Assembly (NCBI GenBank): GCA_034406715.1
Contig: CP137868.1
Coordinates: forward strand, 310,001-374,000
Source: Rhodotorula mucilaginosa
Taxonomy: Eukaryota > Basidiomycota > Microbotryomycetes > Sporidiobolales > Sporidiobolaceae
Direction of reading: 5' to 3'
Length of the DNA: 64,000 nucleotides
Positions 13,501-25,084 of this stretch are shown piece by piece (the first letter of the stretch is position 1; the number at the start of each line of letters is the position of its first letter). Position numbers and translations under genes: made by a program. The notes beneath the pieces are model-generated. The model saw nothing but the letters and a program-made list of their open reading frames with translations. It was not told the DNA's origin and did not search any database.

Positions 13501-16500
13501 CGCCGCCTGCCGTCTCGTCGCCGCCCGCCATTCAATCCCCGCAAAAGAGCCCGAGCACGAATCCGTTCCACCGCTTGCAAAGTGGCGGGGTATCGAGTCC
13601 CGCTGCCTCCACTCCCGGAGGAGGGAAACCCAACCCGTTCTTTGCCGCAGCTGCTGCTTCCACCAACAGCGCTGCTCCGGCCGCGTCCCACCCGCCTCCG
13701 GCACCGGCTGCGCCGCCCGTCAGCAAGCCTGCGTTCCGTCCTCCGCCTCCTTCGTCTGACGACGACTGGGACGCGCCTGCCAGTCTCGAGAAGGACGTCG
13801 ACGAATCGGACAGCGACGACGAGCCTGCGCTCGGTTCGGCGCGTGCTCGTCAGGCCGCCCTCGCTCAAAACTTGTTCTCGGGTCTCGGCATGGGCGGCGG
13901 ACGTTCGCCGCAAGCAGCGACGCCCCCTTCTCGATCTGCGGCGGCCACGCCCGTGGCTCAAGCGCCGAGTGCGAATGGGGCGGGTGCTCCGCCTCCCCCG
14001 CCGCCACCGCCTCCTGCCGCACCTGCGGCGCCTGCTGCTGCTGCTGCTGCGTCGCCCCCTGCTCCGGTCGCACGAGGCGCCCTCCTCGGCGAAATCCAGC
14101 ACGGACTCAAGCTCCGCAAGGCCAAGACGGTCGACAAGTCGGGTCCGATCGGAGCTGGGGCCGTCCTCGGTGACCCGAGTCCGCCGGTCCAACACTATGT
14201 GCCGCCGCCTAGTCCTCCCCCGGCGCCGCAGGAGCCAGAGCCGGTCGCCCCTGCCGCGCCGAGTGTTCATGAGGATCTACGCGAGCCGGAGCCCGTAGCT
14301 GCGCCGGAACCGGAGGCGGAGACGCTTCCCGCCATTGTCACGGAAGACCCGCTGGACGCGGTCGACTTGACAAAGAGTGCGTGCCCTGTTTGTTCCATCC
14401 CCTTTTTGTGACTGAATGCTGACTTGCCTGTGTTTGTTGCACAGCTCTTCGCGTCCGCTCGCTGTTCGCGTACGAAGCACAGCGCGAGGAGGACCTCGGC
14501 TTCGAGGAGAACCGCGTCCTGCTCGCTCACCCTGCCAAGGATCCCAACGGAGACTGGTGGTATGGCTCGACCGAGCAGAACGGCTTCAAGTTCGGCTGGT
14601 TCCCGAAATCTTACGTCGCAGAATATCATGGTACGGCATCATTGACCTCTTCGCAGCACGATTGGCTTCCAAAAGGCTGACCCGATCTCGTATACACAGC
14701 CCGCCCCGCCAGAGCCCTGTACCCGTACACTGCTGCCTCGGACGACGAGCTCTCGTTCGAGGAAGAAACGACCCTCGCGATCGTCGAGCAGACGGATGAG
14801 AGCTGGTGGAAGGCCGAAAAGGATGGGATTATCGGTCTCGTTCCGGCGGCCTATTTCGAGCTCAGTCAGTAGATCTTGCCTCGAAATCGGGCTCCTGAGG
14901 GCGGCGAGGCGAAGGGACCAAAGCGGGGGAGCGTGTGCGAACTCTATGCCGCTGCGTCCCCTCTTTCACCCTTCATCTCTCCTTCCTCGAGCACGGAGCA
15001 TTGGCTGAGACTTTCCCCGTTTCTCTCTTTTCTTTTGACCCCGCCTCCCTGTCGCAATATACACTTCTTCCGTCCATTGAACGTCATGCCGAGAAACAGA
15101 TCGATCGACTGAGCCTGCGCCGTCGCCGCCGAGGGCAGACTCGGCGAGAAGCAGTCTGCCGCAAGAGCGAACACACAGTCGCACTTCGGAGCCCGCAAGC
15201 GAGCCCGATACGGACACGGACTCCGAGGCTGACAGTGAGGACGAAGGTGCTTCGGATGAGGCACGCGAAGCTGAGCGGCTTCGCGTTCTCGAAGCTGCCG
15301 GTCTGCTCGTCAAGCCTGCACCAGTCGAAGCCTCCCCGAAGCGTCGGCATCGAAGGCCACCACCCGCTCGACCTCAGCGCCGCCCCGAATCTGCCCTCGT
15401 CACGAACGAACCGACGGAGACGGCGCAGTCCGAAGGAGAACACGATGCACCTCCCGAACCAGAGGAGCAAGAAGATCGCATCGAGGACGCTTACGACCTG
15501 TATCAGCGCGCCATGCGGGAGCAGGAGCCGCCGGCGCTCTCAGTTGCCGCGACCCCGTCTATGCAAGATCAACCACACGAGGAGTCTTTCGCTCCGCAAA
15601 CGCCCTCGCTCCTGTCCGCCACCTCGGTAGGATCGAACCTCAAAGACACCTGGCACACGACGACATCGGGAATTTTCAACCGCCGGAGTCGCTCAAGCAC
15701 CGTCGGAGAAAAGTCGCGACCAGTCATCAGCTCGCCTCTCATGCCTCAAGGCGACTCTTCCGAGAACGTCAACCGCGCGAGCGGCATCTTCGGCTCGGTT
15801 CGCCATGCTCATCTCGCTTGTCCAACCTGCTCACGACCGGCGAGCTGACCGTGCTTTCGTCCTTGCAGTCTTGGTCCAGCCTTGTCGATGAATCAGCTCT
15901 GGCCGACTTGCCGGATCGTGAGCGGAAACGCCAAGAAGCCTGTTACGAGTTCATCGCCACCGAGCAGAGCTACGTTCAAAGCTTGCAGCTCGTCATCGAG
16001 GTCCGTCAGTATCTCGCGTCGCCCTGTAGCCTCAATACTGACCACGTCTTTCCCGCAGGTCTTTTTCAGCGCTTTGCAGCCCGTGCTACCGGAGAAGGCG
16101 TCGAGCATCATCTTTGCCAACATTGACGACATCCTTCTCTTCAACACCGTTCTGCTTTCCGACCTGGAGGAGCGGCAACGGGAAAGTCGTCTGTACATCA
16201 ATACCATCGGCGACGTCATCGAGAAACACATGGGCAGCGTCGGAAGCCATTACCGCGGTTACTGCCTGAACCAGGCGAATGCCGCCCGCACACTTAGCGA
16301 CCTCAAGACCTCCGACCGGTCACTCACTACTCTGCTCGATGTGGGTGTTGCTTTTTGCGCTCAGTGCAGACAAAGGTACGAAACAGCTCGCTGATGAGAG
16401 AGCGCGTGCTCGCAGGGCCTCCGCGTCAAGAACCTCGAGCTGGAACACTTTTTGCTCGAGCCGATGCAACGCGTCACCCGATACCCTCTCCTGATCAGCC

Positions 16501-17236
16501 ATGTTTGTACTCTCCACTATCTCCGTGCTACGGAGCACGGCATACTGACCGGTTTTTCTTCCTTCTCGCCAGATCTTGCGATACACGGACTCTGATCATC
16601 CGGACCATGCAGCGCTCGAGCGCGCGTTGCATACGGCAGAGCAGACACTGAACGACATCAACGAAGCGATCCGGGTCAACGAGACGAGAGAGAAGCTGGC
16701 GTGGCTCTCTGACAATGTCGAATTCCCCGGCGTAGTCGGGGTGAGTCTGGCGCGCGTCCGGCGAAATTCGAATTCTTCGTGTGCTGAACCCCTGGTCTGC
16801 CGCAGCGCCTCGACTTGACTGCACCGACTCGGTTGCTCGGCCCGCGACGCATCATCCGGGAAGGACAAGTCGAGAAGCACAAGAGCCGACGCCAACTGCA
16901 GGCGTACCTCTTCAACGATTTGCTGTTGTTCACCGAAGCCGCCGGAGCCGGACAAACAGTCTATCGCTATGTACGTCTTCTTCTCCTCTTGGTTTCGCGT
17001 CCGAGTAGCTCAAGAGGTTTCTGACCCCACGCTTCGCCCGGTAGCCCATCCCGCTCGAAGAATGTTCGGTCCGCTCGCACATGCGCGACTCAACCGAGTT
17101 CACCGTCACGCACCGCGGAGACAAGATCCGCGTACGCGCCGAAACGCCCCGGGCAGCAGCTACATGGGTTCGAGATATCGACCAAGCACGGGAAGTGTGC
17201 CTCCGAGCGCTCGACAAGGCTCGGCAACATCTGTAG
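10591..17236 (+). CDS. CIN1: Intersectin / Pan1-like endocytic scaffold with RhoGEF (Cin1-like, long form)
   Basis: Fourteen exons: 10591-10698, 10767-10805, 10894-11468, 11539-11615, 11689-14376, 14445-14630, 14700-14864, 15100-15797, 15869-16000, 16059-16340, 16416-16502, 16573-16740, 16806-16970, 17045-17236; all phases agree, 1,853 residues. In order: Gln-rich N-terminus with repeated xxTGF motifs; an EH domain (EEKKRYDQIFRAWD ... LADVNDRGKLNIDEFHVAM); a long charged coiled coil (about residues 390-820); a Pro-rich region; SH3-1 (LFAYEAQREEDLGF) and SH3-2 (ALYPYTAASDDELSF); an acidic linker; a DH domain (ATEQSYVQSLQLVIE, LLEPMQRVTRYPLLISHIL); and a PH domain (KSRRQLQAYLFNDLLLFTEA). This is the animal intersectin-long layout; Cryptococcus Cin1 is the fungal relative I recall. 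It links clathrin-mediated endocytosis to Cdc42 and actin. Reading through the donor at 14865 meets a stop at 14870-14872, giving a 1,281-residue form that ends after SH3-2. Confidence 0.85.
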
Positions 17237-17417
17237 GCCTGAATGACAGGCACTTTCGGAAAAGGCACGATCGGTGCTGTACAAAGTCTTGTGGATGAAT
17301 GCTCCTTCTATGCAAAGAGGTACTGAAAGAGAGAGAGAGAGAGAAATAAGCCCCAGAAGAACCACCAGAAAACACCCTTGCGGCGGCCAATGTGTCTATT
17401 GAAAGATTTTGCCCTCT

Positions 17418-19393
17418 TCAGTCCGCCCGGCAGGACAAGTGCCCTTCGATCATGGCGAGCGCCGCGCCGAGTGCCCTGTGGGATGTCGATTCCGTCAATT
17501 CGACGGTGCTCCAATATGGGGGGGGGGGGGGGGGGGGGCGAACACAAGAGGGAGAAGAGGAACGCACCATCCGAGCTCGACATCGCTAACCTTCTTGCCC
17601 ATCCAGATCTGCCTCTCCTCGTCCAGCTCGTACCCGAGACTGAGCAACGAGTACATGAAAGTCAAATCGAGGCAGTACTCTGGTCGGTCGCTCAACTCGG
17701 CCATCGCCTCTTTGTTGCCCTTGAACCGCGACCACGCCGGCGACTTGCGACCGGCGCAAACGTCCGCCGTGAGTTGGCGCAGGTCCGAGATCGAGAAGGG
17801 CGAAGTGAGGCCGAGGGGAGCGATCCGGTCATAGAAGAACGACAGGCTGCGCGATGGAAGCTCATGAGTGACTCTGTTCTCTTGAAGAGAGGAAGATGAC
17901 GGGCGAGGAGGAGGCAACTCACGCCCAGACTTTGCCGGCAGCAAACACTTCTCCCATCTTGGGCTGGTACACGCCCGCGAACGCGCACGGCGGCTTGTCG
18001 CACGCGGCGTCCTTGGCGATCATGACCTCGACGACCCTTCGACACGCTTCAAAGCCGGCCCCGGTCCCTTCCATCGTCACCTGAACCTCGTTCCGACCGG
18101 GCGGGTCGAGCGTGACGACCTTCTTTTCGCCCTTGAACATGCACGGGTTGTGGATCTTGTCCTTGGTCGTCAAGTTGTCCCAGTCGACGAGTTTACCCTT
18201 GGGGGCACTGAGCCAGACGTGCGAGTACGCGACGAGGTTGTGCACGGCCCGGCGGGCTTGCATCAACCCGTAACCGAGGTGAGAGTGCTGGTACAGGACG
18301 TGGTTGTCGCCCGCAAAGTCGAGATCGTACACGTGATCACCGGGCGCGAGCTTGTCCTTGGAGACGGGGTCAAAGATCGGCTCGAACACGATCTGCGTCG
18401 AGGCGCCGCCGAGATCCATCACGGCGGCCGTCCCCGCCGACGCGGGCTGGTCCGGTCCAATCAGACCCAGGAGCTGCTCGTTCCAGGGACGTCAGCAGGG
18501 AATCCCTGATCAAGGACAGGAGGAGAAAGAAGACTCGCGTAGTTGATGGTGATCCAGGCGTAGACGCCCTCGTCCCGACCGTCCATGATGACGACGCCGT
18601 CCTCGACGACGGGGAACGGCCACTCGGTCTTGAGCCATCGCTCGACCTCGTCGAGGATCTCTTGGCTCTGTTTCGGGCCGAGCAATCGGAGACCGGCCGT
18701 CGCCTTGACGGCGAGCGGGGTGCACCCGCGTTCGGTTTCGGGCACGGCGTCGACCGCGCGCTGCATCATGTCGCGGAGGCTCTCGGCCGCGGCGGTGGGG
18801 TCCCCCTTGAAGGACGAGAGGCCCTGACCGGGTTTGGTCGTGACAAAGAGTTCGTCTTCGAGTTTCGGGAGCGCTTTCGGGTCGGGGTCGCAGTGCGAGA
18901 AGGTGTACAGGTGCAGGCGCGAACCGGTCGAACCTGCGTCGATCATGATGGCGTACGAGGTGGCCTTTTGGCCCGGCGGCGGGGTGCACTTGCCCGAGTC
19001 GGCCGAGGGGAGCTTTTGTGGCGAGTTGGGCGGCAGCTTGTCGAGGCGGACGGCGGCCTCGTCGGGGATACTGCTGCCGCTACTGTTCCCGTCGTGTTTT
19101 TCGAGCCCTCCGCCGGAGGATCTCCCGAAGAAGAAGACGAGGAACAGGAGGGCGGCGGCGATGGCGGCGATGCGTTTCGGAGTGAGGGACCGCAACGGGT
19201 GAGTTGCGCTGTACCTGTCGCCACCGCCGCCTCCGTTCCTCCTGCCGGTGCTGAGCGGAGCATTTGCGAGGTTCATCTCGTCGTCTTCGTCGTCGTCTTC
19301 CTCGCCTTGATTGCGTAACGGGTCCTGAGTCGGCAGCGGCTGGTGTTGATGTTGGTGTTGCTGCTGCTGCTGAGCGGGCGGGAACGCGACCAT
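17418..19393 (-). CDS. GDA1: Golgi guanosine diphosphatase, GDA1/CD39 family
   Basis: Exons on the minus strand: 19393-18539, 18473-17923, 17846-17568, 17475-17418; 580 residues, phases consistent. It is a type II membrane protein: a short Gln/His-rich cytosolic tail, one membr­ane anchor (RIAAIAAALLFLVFFFG, about residues 75-92), then the lumenal NDPase domain. Apyrase regions are clear: DAGSTGSR, KATAGLRLLG, WITINY|LLG and DLGGASTQIVFEP. It hydrolyses GDP to GMP in the Golgi lumen, which drives GDP-mannose import for glycosylation. The first ATG in frame is at 19393. The first intron (18538-18474) only preserves the family motif NYLLG if it is spliced as GC-AG. The last intron (17567-17476) contains a run of 21 C on the sense strand. 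The C-terminus (LGAALAMIEGHLSCRAD) fits the family. Confidence 0.9.
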
Positions 19394-20294
19394 GTGCGGG
19401 GCTCTCGGGCGTACGCTCCTCGTCCCTGTCCGTGCACTCGTAGCTGTGCTCGTGCTCGTTCCACTCGGCTCGCCGTGCAAGCGGTCGACGAGACGAGGCG
19501 GCGACACCGTGTCGGCGGCGAGGGAGGCGAGCAGCTACTAGCCTAGACTGCAAGCGAGGGGATGTATGTAGCACCGGCGAGAAGGCACCTGTCCCTTCAA
19601 CCTCCTAACGTATGGTCGCACGGTTCCAGTCGATGGAGACAGACGCACGAGAAAACTTTTCCTTCCTCCTCCTGAATCCGGCCGGGGTTCCGTCCGCGCT
19701 CAGACAGCTCGACTATACTGTACTTGTTGGGATCGTGGAACGAGCAGCTCTTCCTGGCCGGCTCAGCGAGCATGCAGGCGCGCATCAAAGCGCGTCAAAG
19801 ACTCTACGCTCCAGCTCGGATATCTGCTTCCTCGTTCGCTTCATCTGCTCATCCTCATTCGATCGCTCCAAAGCGGGACTTGCTGCATGCAGACCAACGC
19901 GCGGATATGGATGAATGCTCTCCGAGATCACGGCTTGCCTCCCGTCGGCCGATGCTGTCTCTTGCCGTCCTCCGCCTGTTCAGCCATCGGTTCGACCCCG
20001 AGTCGCGAATACAGTGTCCGCCTCAAGCCCGCCTTGCCGAGGCACGCGAGCGATTGATGCTATATTTACTCTACCGGAGGCGCCTGTCAATAGGCCGATT
20101 GAGTGCACGGTCCCTCGGCCTCATGGCGCATCGCTCTGCACGAACCTCGCCGCTTCAAGATTGGCTCGTGGCGGGTACCCTCCTCTCTCTCTCTCGCCTA
20201 CAACTCTACAATCCGCGCTCCGACTCTCATCCAACCCGAGCAATACTTCCCGCGCCGAGTCAGACAGCTCCCGACGTACGCAGGGATTTGAGCC
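19394..20294. other. Intergenic between divergent GDA1 and secreted-protein genes
   Basis: About 900 bases upstream of both GDA1 (minus) and the small secreted protein gene (plus). I see no coding exon that can be tied to either gene; short open frames here lack splice partners and family similarity. Confidence 0.4.
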
Positions 20295-20930
20295 ATGTTT
20301 GCCCGTTCGTTGGTGCTCGCTACCGTGGCGGCCTTTGTTACCGCACTGTTCTTTGCCGGTACCAGCAGTGCCGCGATGGCCCAGGGCAACCTCGACCTTG
20401 CACGCGACTACTTGATCGAGGTCAGTCTACCCGACCCTCGCGCTCTTTTCTTTTCCTGACACCGTCGGGGCCGGCGCTTTTCCTCCCCCTGCCGCAGTAC
20501 AACCGTTCAATCTACCCCGACACGGAAGCCTTCTGCCGCGCGTTCCGCTCCCAGTGCGTCAACTACGCCGGCGGGATCAACCAGCACCACCAACTCGACT
20601 GCGTGTTTGAGCGTCCCGACGGCTCGCACCCGCAACCGGGTCCCAAGATCCGCGCGTTCTGTGGCGGGATCGAGAAGAAACCGGACGGGTCGTGGGACAC
20701 GAAACGCACCCCGGTGCAGGACAACGTGAGCAATATGGGGCTGGACGCACCCTCGCGATGGAAATTCGAGTACTGATTGGTTGGCATCCGGCGTTTTTTG
20801 ACAGACTCGCGCGGTCATCGGCGCCTACTTTTCCGGCAAGGCGTGGATCAAACAGAAGCCGTTCTCGTATGCCAAATGTGTCGGCTTCGCCAAATCGAAC
20901 CCGGACTGGGTCTGCACCAAGCCCAAGTGA
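20295..20930 (+). CDS. Small secreted cysteine-containing protein
   Basis: Exons 20295-20420, 20498-20725 and 20805-20930, all phase 0; 159 residues. The N-terminus is a signal peptide (SLVLATVAAFVTALFFAG, probable cleavage after SSA or AMA). The mature part is about 130 residues with six cysteines (FCRAF, QCVNY, LDCVF, FCGGI, AKCVG, WVCTK), an even number that suggests disulfides, plus many Trp/Lys/Pro residues. The regular three-exon structure with GTCAGT and GTGAGC donors and clean CAG/ACAG acceptors supports a real gene. I do not recognise the family. It could be an extracellular structural or effector-like protein, but nothing in the sequence shows a function. Confidence 0.72.
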
Positions 20931-21434
20931 GGCGTGCTCTCAGGTGTCCGGTAGTGGGTTGGCTGCTCTTCGGCTCTCTTGCGCTTTGCCCATCAATCAT
21001 TACTCGTACGAAACCTTTGCCTCTGGCTTTGCGCAACTCGCTTGATCCAATATCGTCCGTTCGCTCTCGTTGGCGCCTGCAGAGTTGGCCAATCTCAACC
21101 ACACCGGACAGCGGCGTTCTGATCAGTAGACGCTAGAGGATCGTGAGCGTAGCTTAAGGAAAGGGTCTCGAAGGTGTACTTAGCGCTGGATTGCCGCCTA
21201 TAAGGGTTCAGTGGAAATGTTTTCTTGTCCCGCGTCGCGACGGGTCTCTTCGAGTCCGCCTTTCGACTCTCGTCAGCGCAGACCCCTGTACGCACGAGAG
21301 ACCGGTCGTAAACAGTCGGAGCGAGCAACCAAACCGCTTGTTCGCCTCTCAACGTCGAGCGCTGCCAAGGAGGCGTGCGTGCACTCATCAGCAACCTCTC
21401 AACAAGTCGGACGTCGGACGCGGTGCAGACGACG
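20931..21434. other. Intergenic, no gene seen
   Basis: About 500 bases between two plus-strand genes. No exon or RNA gene is supported. It should hold the terminator of the secreted-protein gene and the promoter of the next gene. Confidence 0.4.
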
Positions 21435-23645
21435 ATGGCAGCTGCATCAGCGAAGGGCGCCGGTCAGCCTGCTCGTGGTCCAAAGCTGGCAGAGCTGTTC
21501 CTCAAGACGCACGAGCGGCAGCCGCAGCCCCTCAGCGGATCGCAGGCCCAGTTCGTCGAGACGCACTTTGAGGTCGAGGATGCTTCAGCCTGTAGGTCCC
21601 TCAGATCCAGACAGCGTGCAAGGACCATGTTGGGCTAGGGGCGCTGACGAGTGTGGAACCTACATACAGACGCGGACGCCCTGCTCGCTTTTGAAGGCAT
21701 CATCGACCGCTTGCACTACCCTTCGCGGTCAGTTTCCGTAATGGGTCGACGTTCTTTAGAGCCGTACACTGATGGAGCGACGTCCCGACCGTCTACAGGC
21801 ACCAGATCCGCATGCTTCTCTCGATGTGCTTCTTCCCGCTCTTCTTCAAACCGCCAGTCCAACACGGCAGCGCCACCATGCGCCCTTCCACTTCCGCTTC
21901 CTCCTCGATACCTCGCATCGTCCCTCTCGCAGACGACCCGCTCGTCCTCTCGCAGCGACAGATCCGCCAACTCGCGCGCGACCTCTTGGCCGATGTGATC
22001 GGCACGTGCGGGATCGGAGTCGTCTGCGACGCCATCAAAGGCTACGGAATGCCGCTCGCGGAAGGAGGAGGCTCTGTCAGCAGGGCCGATAGCGAAGAAC
22101 CGCCCGCGCACAAATACTTTGGCAAGAAGCAGAAGGGCAAGAAATCGGGTTCCAACCTCCTCGGACAGGATCACCCCGATTTTGAAACCCCCGTCGATTC
22201 GGACGATCCGCTCGCGGCCGCTGCGAACTTGATGCTCGATGCGCCGGACTTGTGGGAAGTCCTCGCCGGAACGACCGCGGTCAAACGACGGCTACGGACG
22301 AGTGAGCAACCCGTTCTCGATACGGGAGGGTGGGAAGTCCTCCGCGAGCTCGTCCGGGGTTGGGAGGCCGAGGCCATCCGCAAGAAGAAGGCGGGCGAGT
22401 CCGGTGTTGGTCAGTCACTCCGGAAATCTATCTTCGATGTCGTCTCAGCTCACGAACCCGCAAACTGTGCAGAGCCTCCTGCGCCGTTGAGTCTGTTGCG
22501 TTACTTCAAACCCTCCGCCTCCACCGGCGCCGCTCGCGAGCTCTCGACCAAAGCCCTCGACGTCGTCTTCTGGCCGTTCTCGGAGTACGCTCACGACGAT
22601 GAGGGCGTCGAGTCTGACGCAGACGTTGACCGCGAGGACGGCAAAGATGCCGAGGAGGAGGAAGAGGGCGGCGAAGAATCTGGTGGATCGGGGCTCGAAG
22701 ATCTTCGTGATACGGCAAGGCGGAGCCGCAAGCGCAGTCGGCAGCAGGAGAAGGCGGAAAAGGCCAAGCGAAGGCGTGAAGCGGCAGAAGCGGATGGGAT
22801 GAGCCTCTTCGACAAGCGCTTGACAGCCGTCAAGCTTCTCGGACTGGTGCGTGATCGAGGCCCGTATCGCTTCCCCGTGACCGCACCCATCTGACCCAAC
22901 GCGTGGCGCCGCTGCCAACAGATTGGCGAATGCACTGTCTCGGGCTCTCTCAGCTCAAAGACCGTCGTCAGCGAGTTGGCGCACCGGCTCAAGGCGCTCG
23001 AGTACCAAGACTTTCACGCCCTCCTCGATGTAAGGAGTCATCGCCCACTTGATTCTATGGCCGTCACATCTTTGCTGATCGAATCGATTGCATGGTCAAC
23101 AGGTGATTTCTCTCGCTATGCCTTGTCCGCTTTTCGTCGCCCGACTTTTCTGGACCTACCTCGAGATCCATTCTCACCCCGCGGCTGCGACCGTCGGTCT
23201 CACCGCTCCGCAAGCACGTGTCGACCTCCCTCCTCAGCCGCCTGTCTCCCCGCGCAAACTCGCTGCCCAGGGGGCTCGCGGACATCCGAGGACGTCGTCG
23301 AGCACCAAGTCGTTCTGGCAGGTCCCCGGTCTCTCGTCGCGCGAGTTCATCTCGCTCGTTGCTCGCGTACCTATCGAGGTCCCGTTGCCGGCGACCACCT
23401 CCTCGACGACGACGACGACGACCAGTTCCCAGACGCCGTCGTCGTCGATGCCGAAGAACCTCGAAAGGGCGGCAAAGGCGGTCGAGATCCACCGAGTCGT
23501 CAAGACCTTGCTGAGCGAGCTCTTGGCCGAGCGCGATGATGGCGCGCCGCCGTCGCAGGATCAAGTTCAAACGGTGGTGGACGCCATTGCAGTTGCGGAT
23601 CGGGTATTGGAGGATGCGCGGACGACGAGGGCTTCCGCTGCGTGA
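21435..23645 (+). CDS. Unrecognised conserved-looking protein, 637 residues
   Basis: Exons 21435-21591, 21670-21727, 21799-22846, 22922-23029 and 23103-23645; phases agree through every junction. The N-terminal part (DALLAFEGIIDRLHYPSRHQ, MLLSMCFFPLFFKPP) and the segment around exons 3-5 (LFDKRLTAVKLLGLIGECTV, VISLAMPCPLFVARLFWTYLEI) are hydrophobic and helical, and look folded. Between them lies a basic and acidic linker with a bipartite nuclear-localisation-like stretch (RRSRKRSRQQEKAEKAKRRR). The C-terminus is Ser/Thr-rich. I do not recognise the family. Bases near 22404-22472 are in frame but end in TGTGCAG and begin GTGTTG, so they could be a retained intron divisible by three; if it is spliced, the protein is about 23 residues shorter. 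Confidence 0.7.
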
Positions 23646-24244
23646 TGATCAAAGACCGACTCGTCTCGAAGTAATATTGCGATTCTTACACGCCTGAAAG
23701 ACTATATTCACTTTCCTCCCCGCGCGTCTTTGCCTGGTCGAGCGCAGTATCACGCCTACTCGACTCACGCTGCAACTGTATGCGTGAGGATGGAGACAGA
23801 CTGACCGGCCGTCTCCACAACTCGCCACAGCTGCAGGCCGGGCTGGGTTGACCTTCTCAGCTTCCCGGATATTACGTTCTGCCATGTCCCCTCAATCTGT
23901 TGCCCCACCTTCGATCGTATCGTTTGCTCGATCATAACATACGTATATAGTTACACGCCAGTCGAGCCCTAGCAAGTCGAGCTCTCCGGAGACGAACCGG
24001 TCTCTCGCGCGTCGGCTTTCTCTCTCCGCTTCACTGTTGTTCCGCCCGCAGCACCTGCCATACTCCCCACGGCTTCGATCTTTATTCGCGACTGTGCTCC
24101 AAAATGAAGCATGCCGGAATGTGTTCCCCGCAGAGAAAGTCGTCGATCGTCGACGACGAGATCACAGCTGGCAACGCTGTCTGCTGCATTGCTTGCACTC
24201 TTTTGCTCCTGCACAAGGACTTCACTTGCTCACACAACGACACT
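23646..24244. other. Intergenic, no gene seen
   Basis: About 600 bases between two plus-strand genes. No supported exon. An ATG at 24104 is in frame with the next gene's start at 24245 and has no stop between, but using it would bury the signal peptide, so the later ATG is preferred. Confidence 0.4.
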
Positions 24245-25084
24245 ATGCTGTTTACGACGGTCGCCGCTTCTCTCCTTGCGCTCTCGAGCGCAGTCTTTGG
24301 CAGTCCTGTCGAACTCGAAGCGCGCAACAACGGCAAATCCTCTTCGGACGTCAGTGGTCCGACCCCTCCTCAGCTCAAGTGGCTCTATACGGCCTACGTC
24401 TATTGTCCCGCCAACTTGCTGGACCCTCTCTTGACCCCTGCCGGCATCCGAAAGGAGATTCCCATCATCGGCGGCAACTTTACCGGACCTAGTATCAACG
24501 GCAAGTTCCGCGACCTCGGAGCTGATTGGGGCACCGTGAGTCGGGTGTCTGCGCAACGCTCCGAGCACTCTCTCGTCCCGACTATACCGCTGTCGGGAAA
24601 TGAAGGACGTTGGATAGCTGACGAAAGATCGACTTGCCGATAGACTGACCCGCGCACCGGAATCTTTACGGCCGACACGCGCTACAACGGCGTCACGGAC
24701 GACGGTGCCGACCTCTTCTTCCAGACGTCCGGGCCCAAATCGCCCTCGGGCGATTTGCACTTGCGGATCAAGATCGAGACGGGAAGCGAGAAGTACTATT
24801 TCCTGAACAATGTCGTCGGTGCGTGTCTGTCACCGCCTGTCTGCGGGAAGGGGCCCCCTTGAGCTGACGTCTCAGTGAGTGATTGTGTAGCCGTCGGCGT
24901 CCTGCACAATACGGGTCACGATGCGAACAATGTGTCGACTCTGCGCATCGACGCCTTTAACGTAAGTCCCGCTGAAACTTGCTCGGAACCTCCAAGGGTT
25001 TACTGGGCTGATGGTGTCCCTCCCCCCGTTTAGTTCGTCGACGATTGGAATACGACTACCTTCCTTAACAACACGGGGTGGTGA
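24245..25084 (+). CDS. Secreted DUF3237 (UPF0311-type) protein
   Basis: Exons 24245-24535, 24644-24818, 24891-24961 and 25034-25084; 195 residues. The signal peptide (MLFTTVAASLLALSSAVFGS) decides the start. The body has the DUF3237 pattern: PPQLKWLYTAYVYC, GIRKEIPIIGGNFTGPSINGK, GADWGT, then NGVTDDGADLFFQTSGP, LNNVVAVGVL and a C-terminal TFLNNTGW. DUF3237 proteins are small beta-barrels; many fungal ones are extracellular and their activity is unknown to me. An alternative acceptor 15 bases upstream of 24891 is in phase and would insert VSDCV; the chosen one matches the family motif (LNxxVAVG) better. Four N-glycosylation-like NxT/S sites are visible. Confidence 0.78.

Noticed and set aside
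19394-19507. Extended N-terminus for GDA1 from a GTG codon
   Set aside because: Nuclear genes start at ATG; the first in-frame ATG is 19393.
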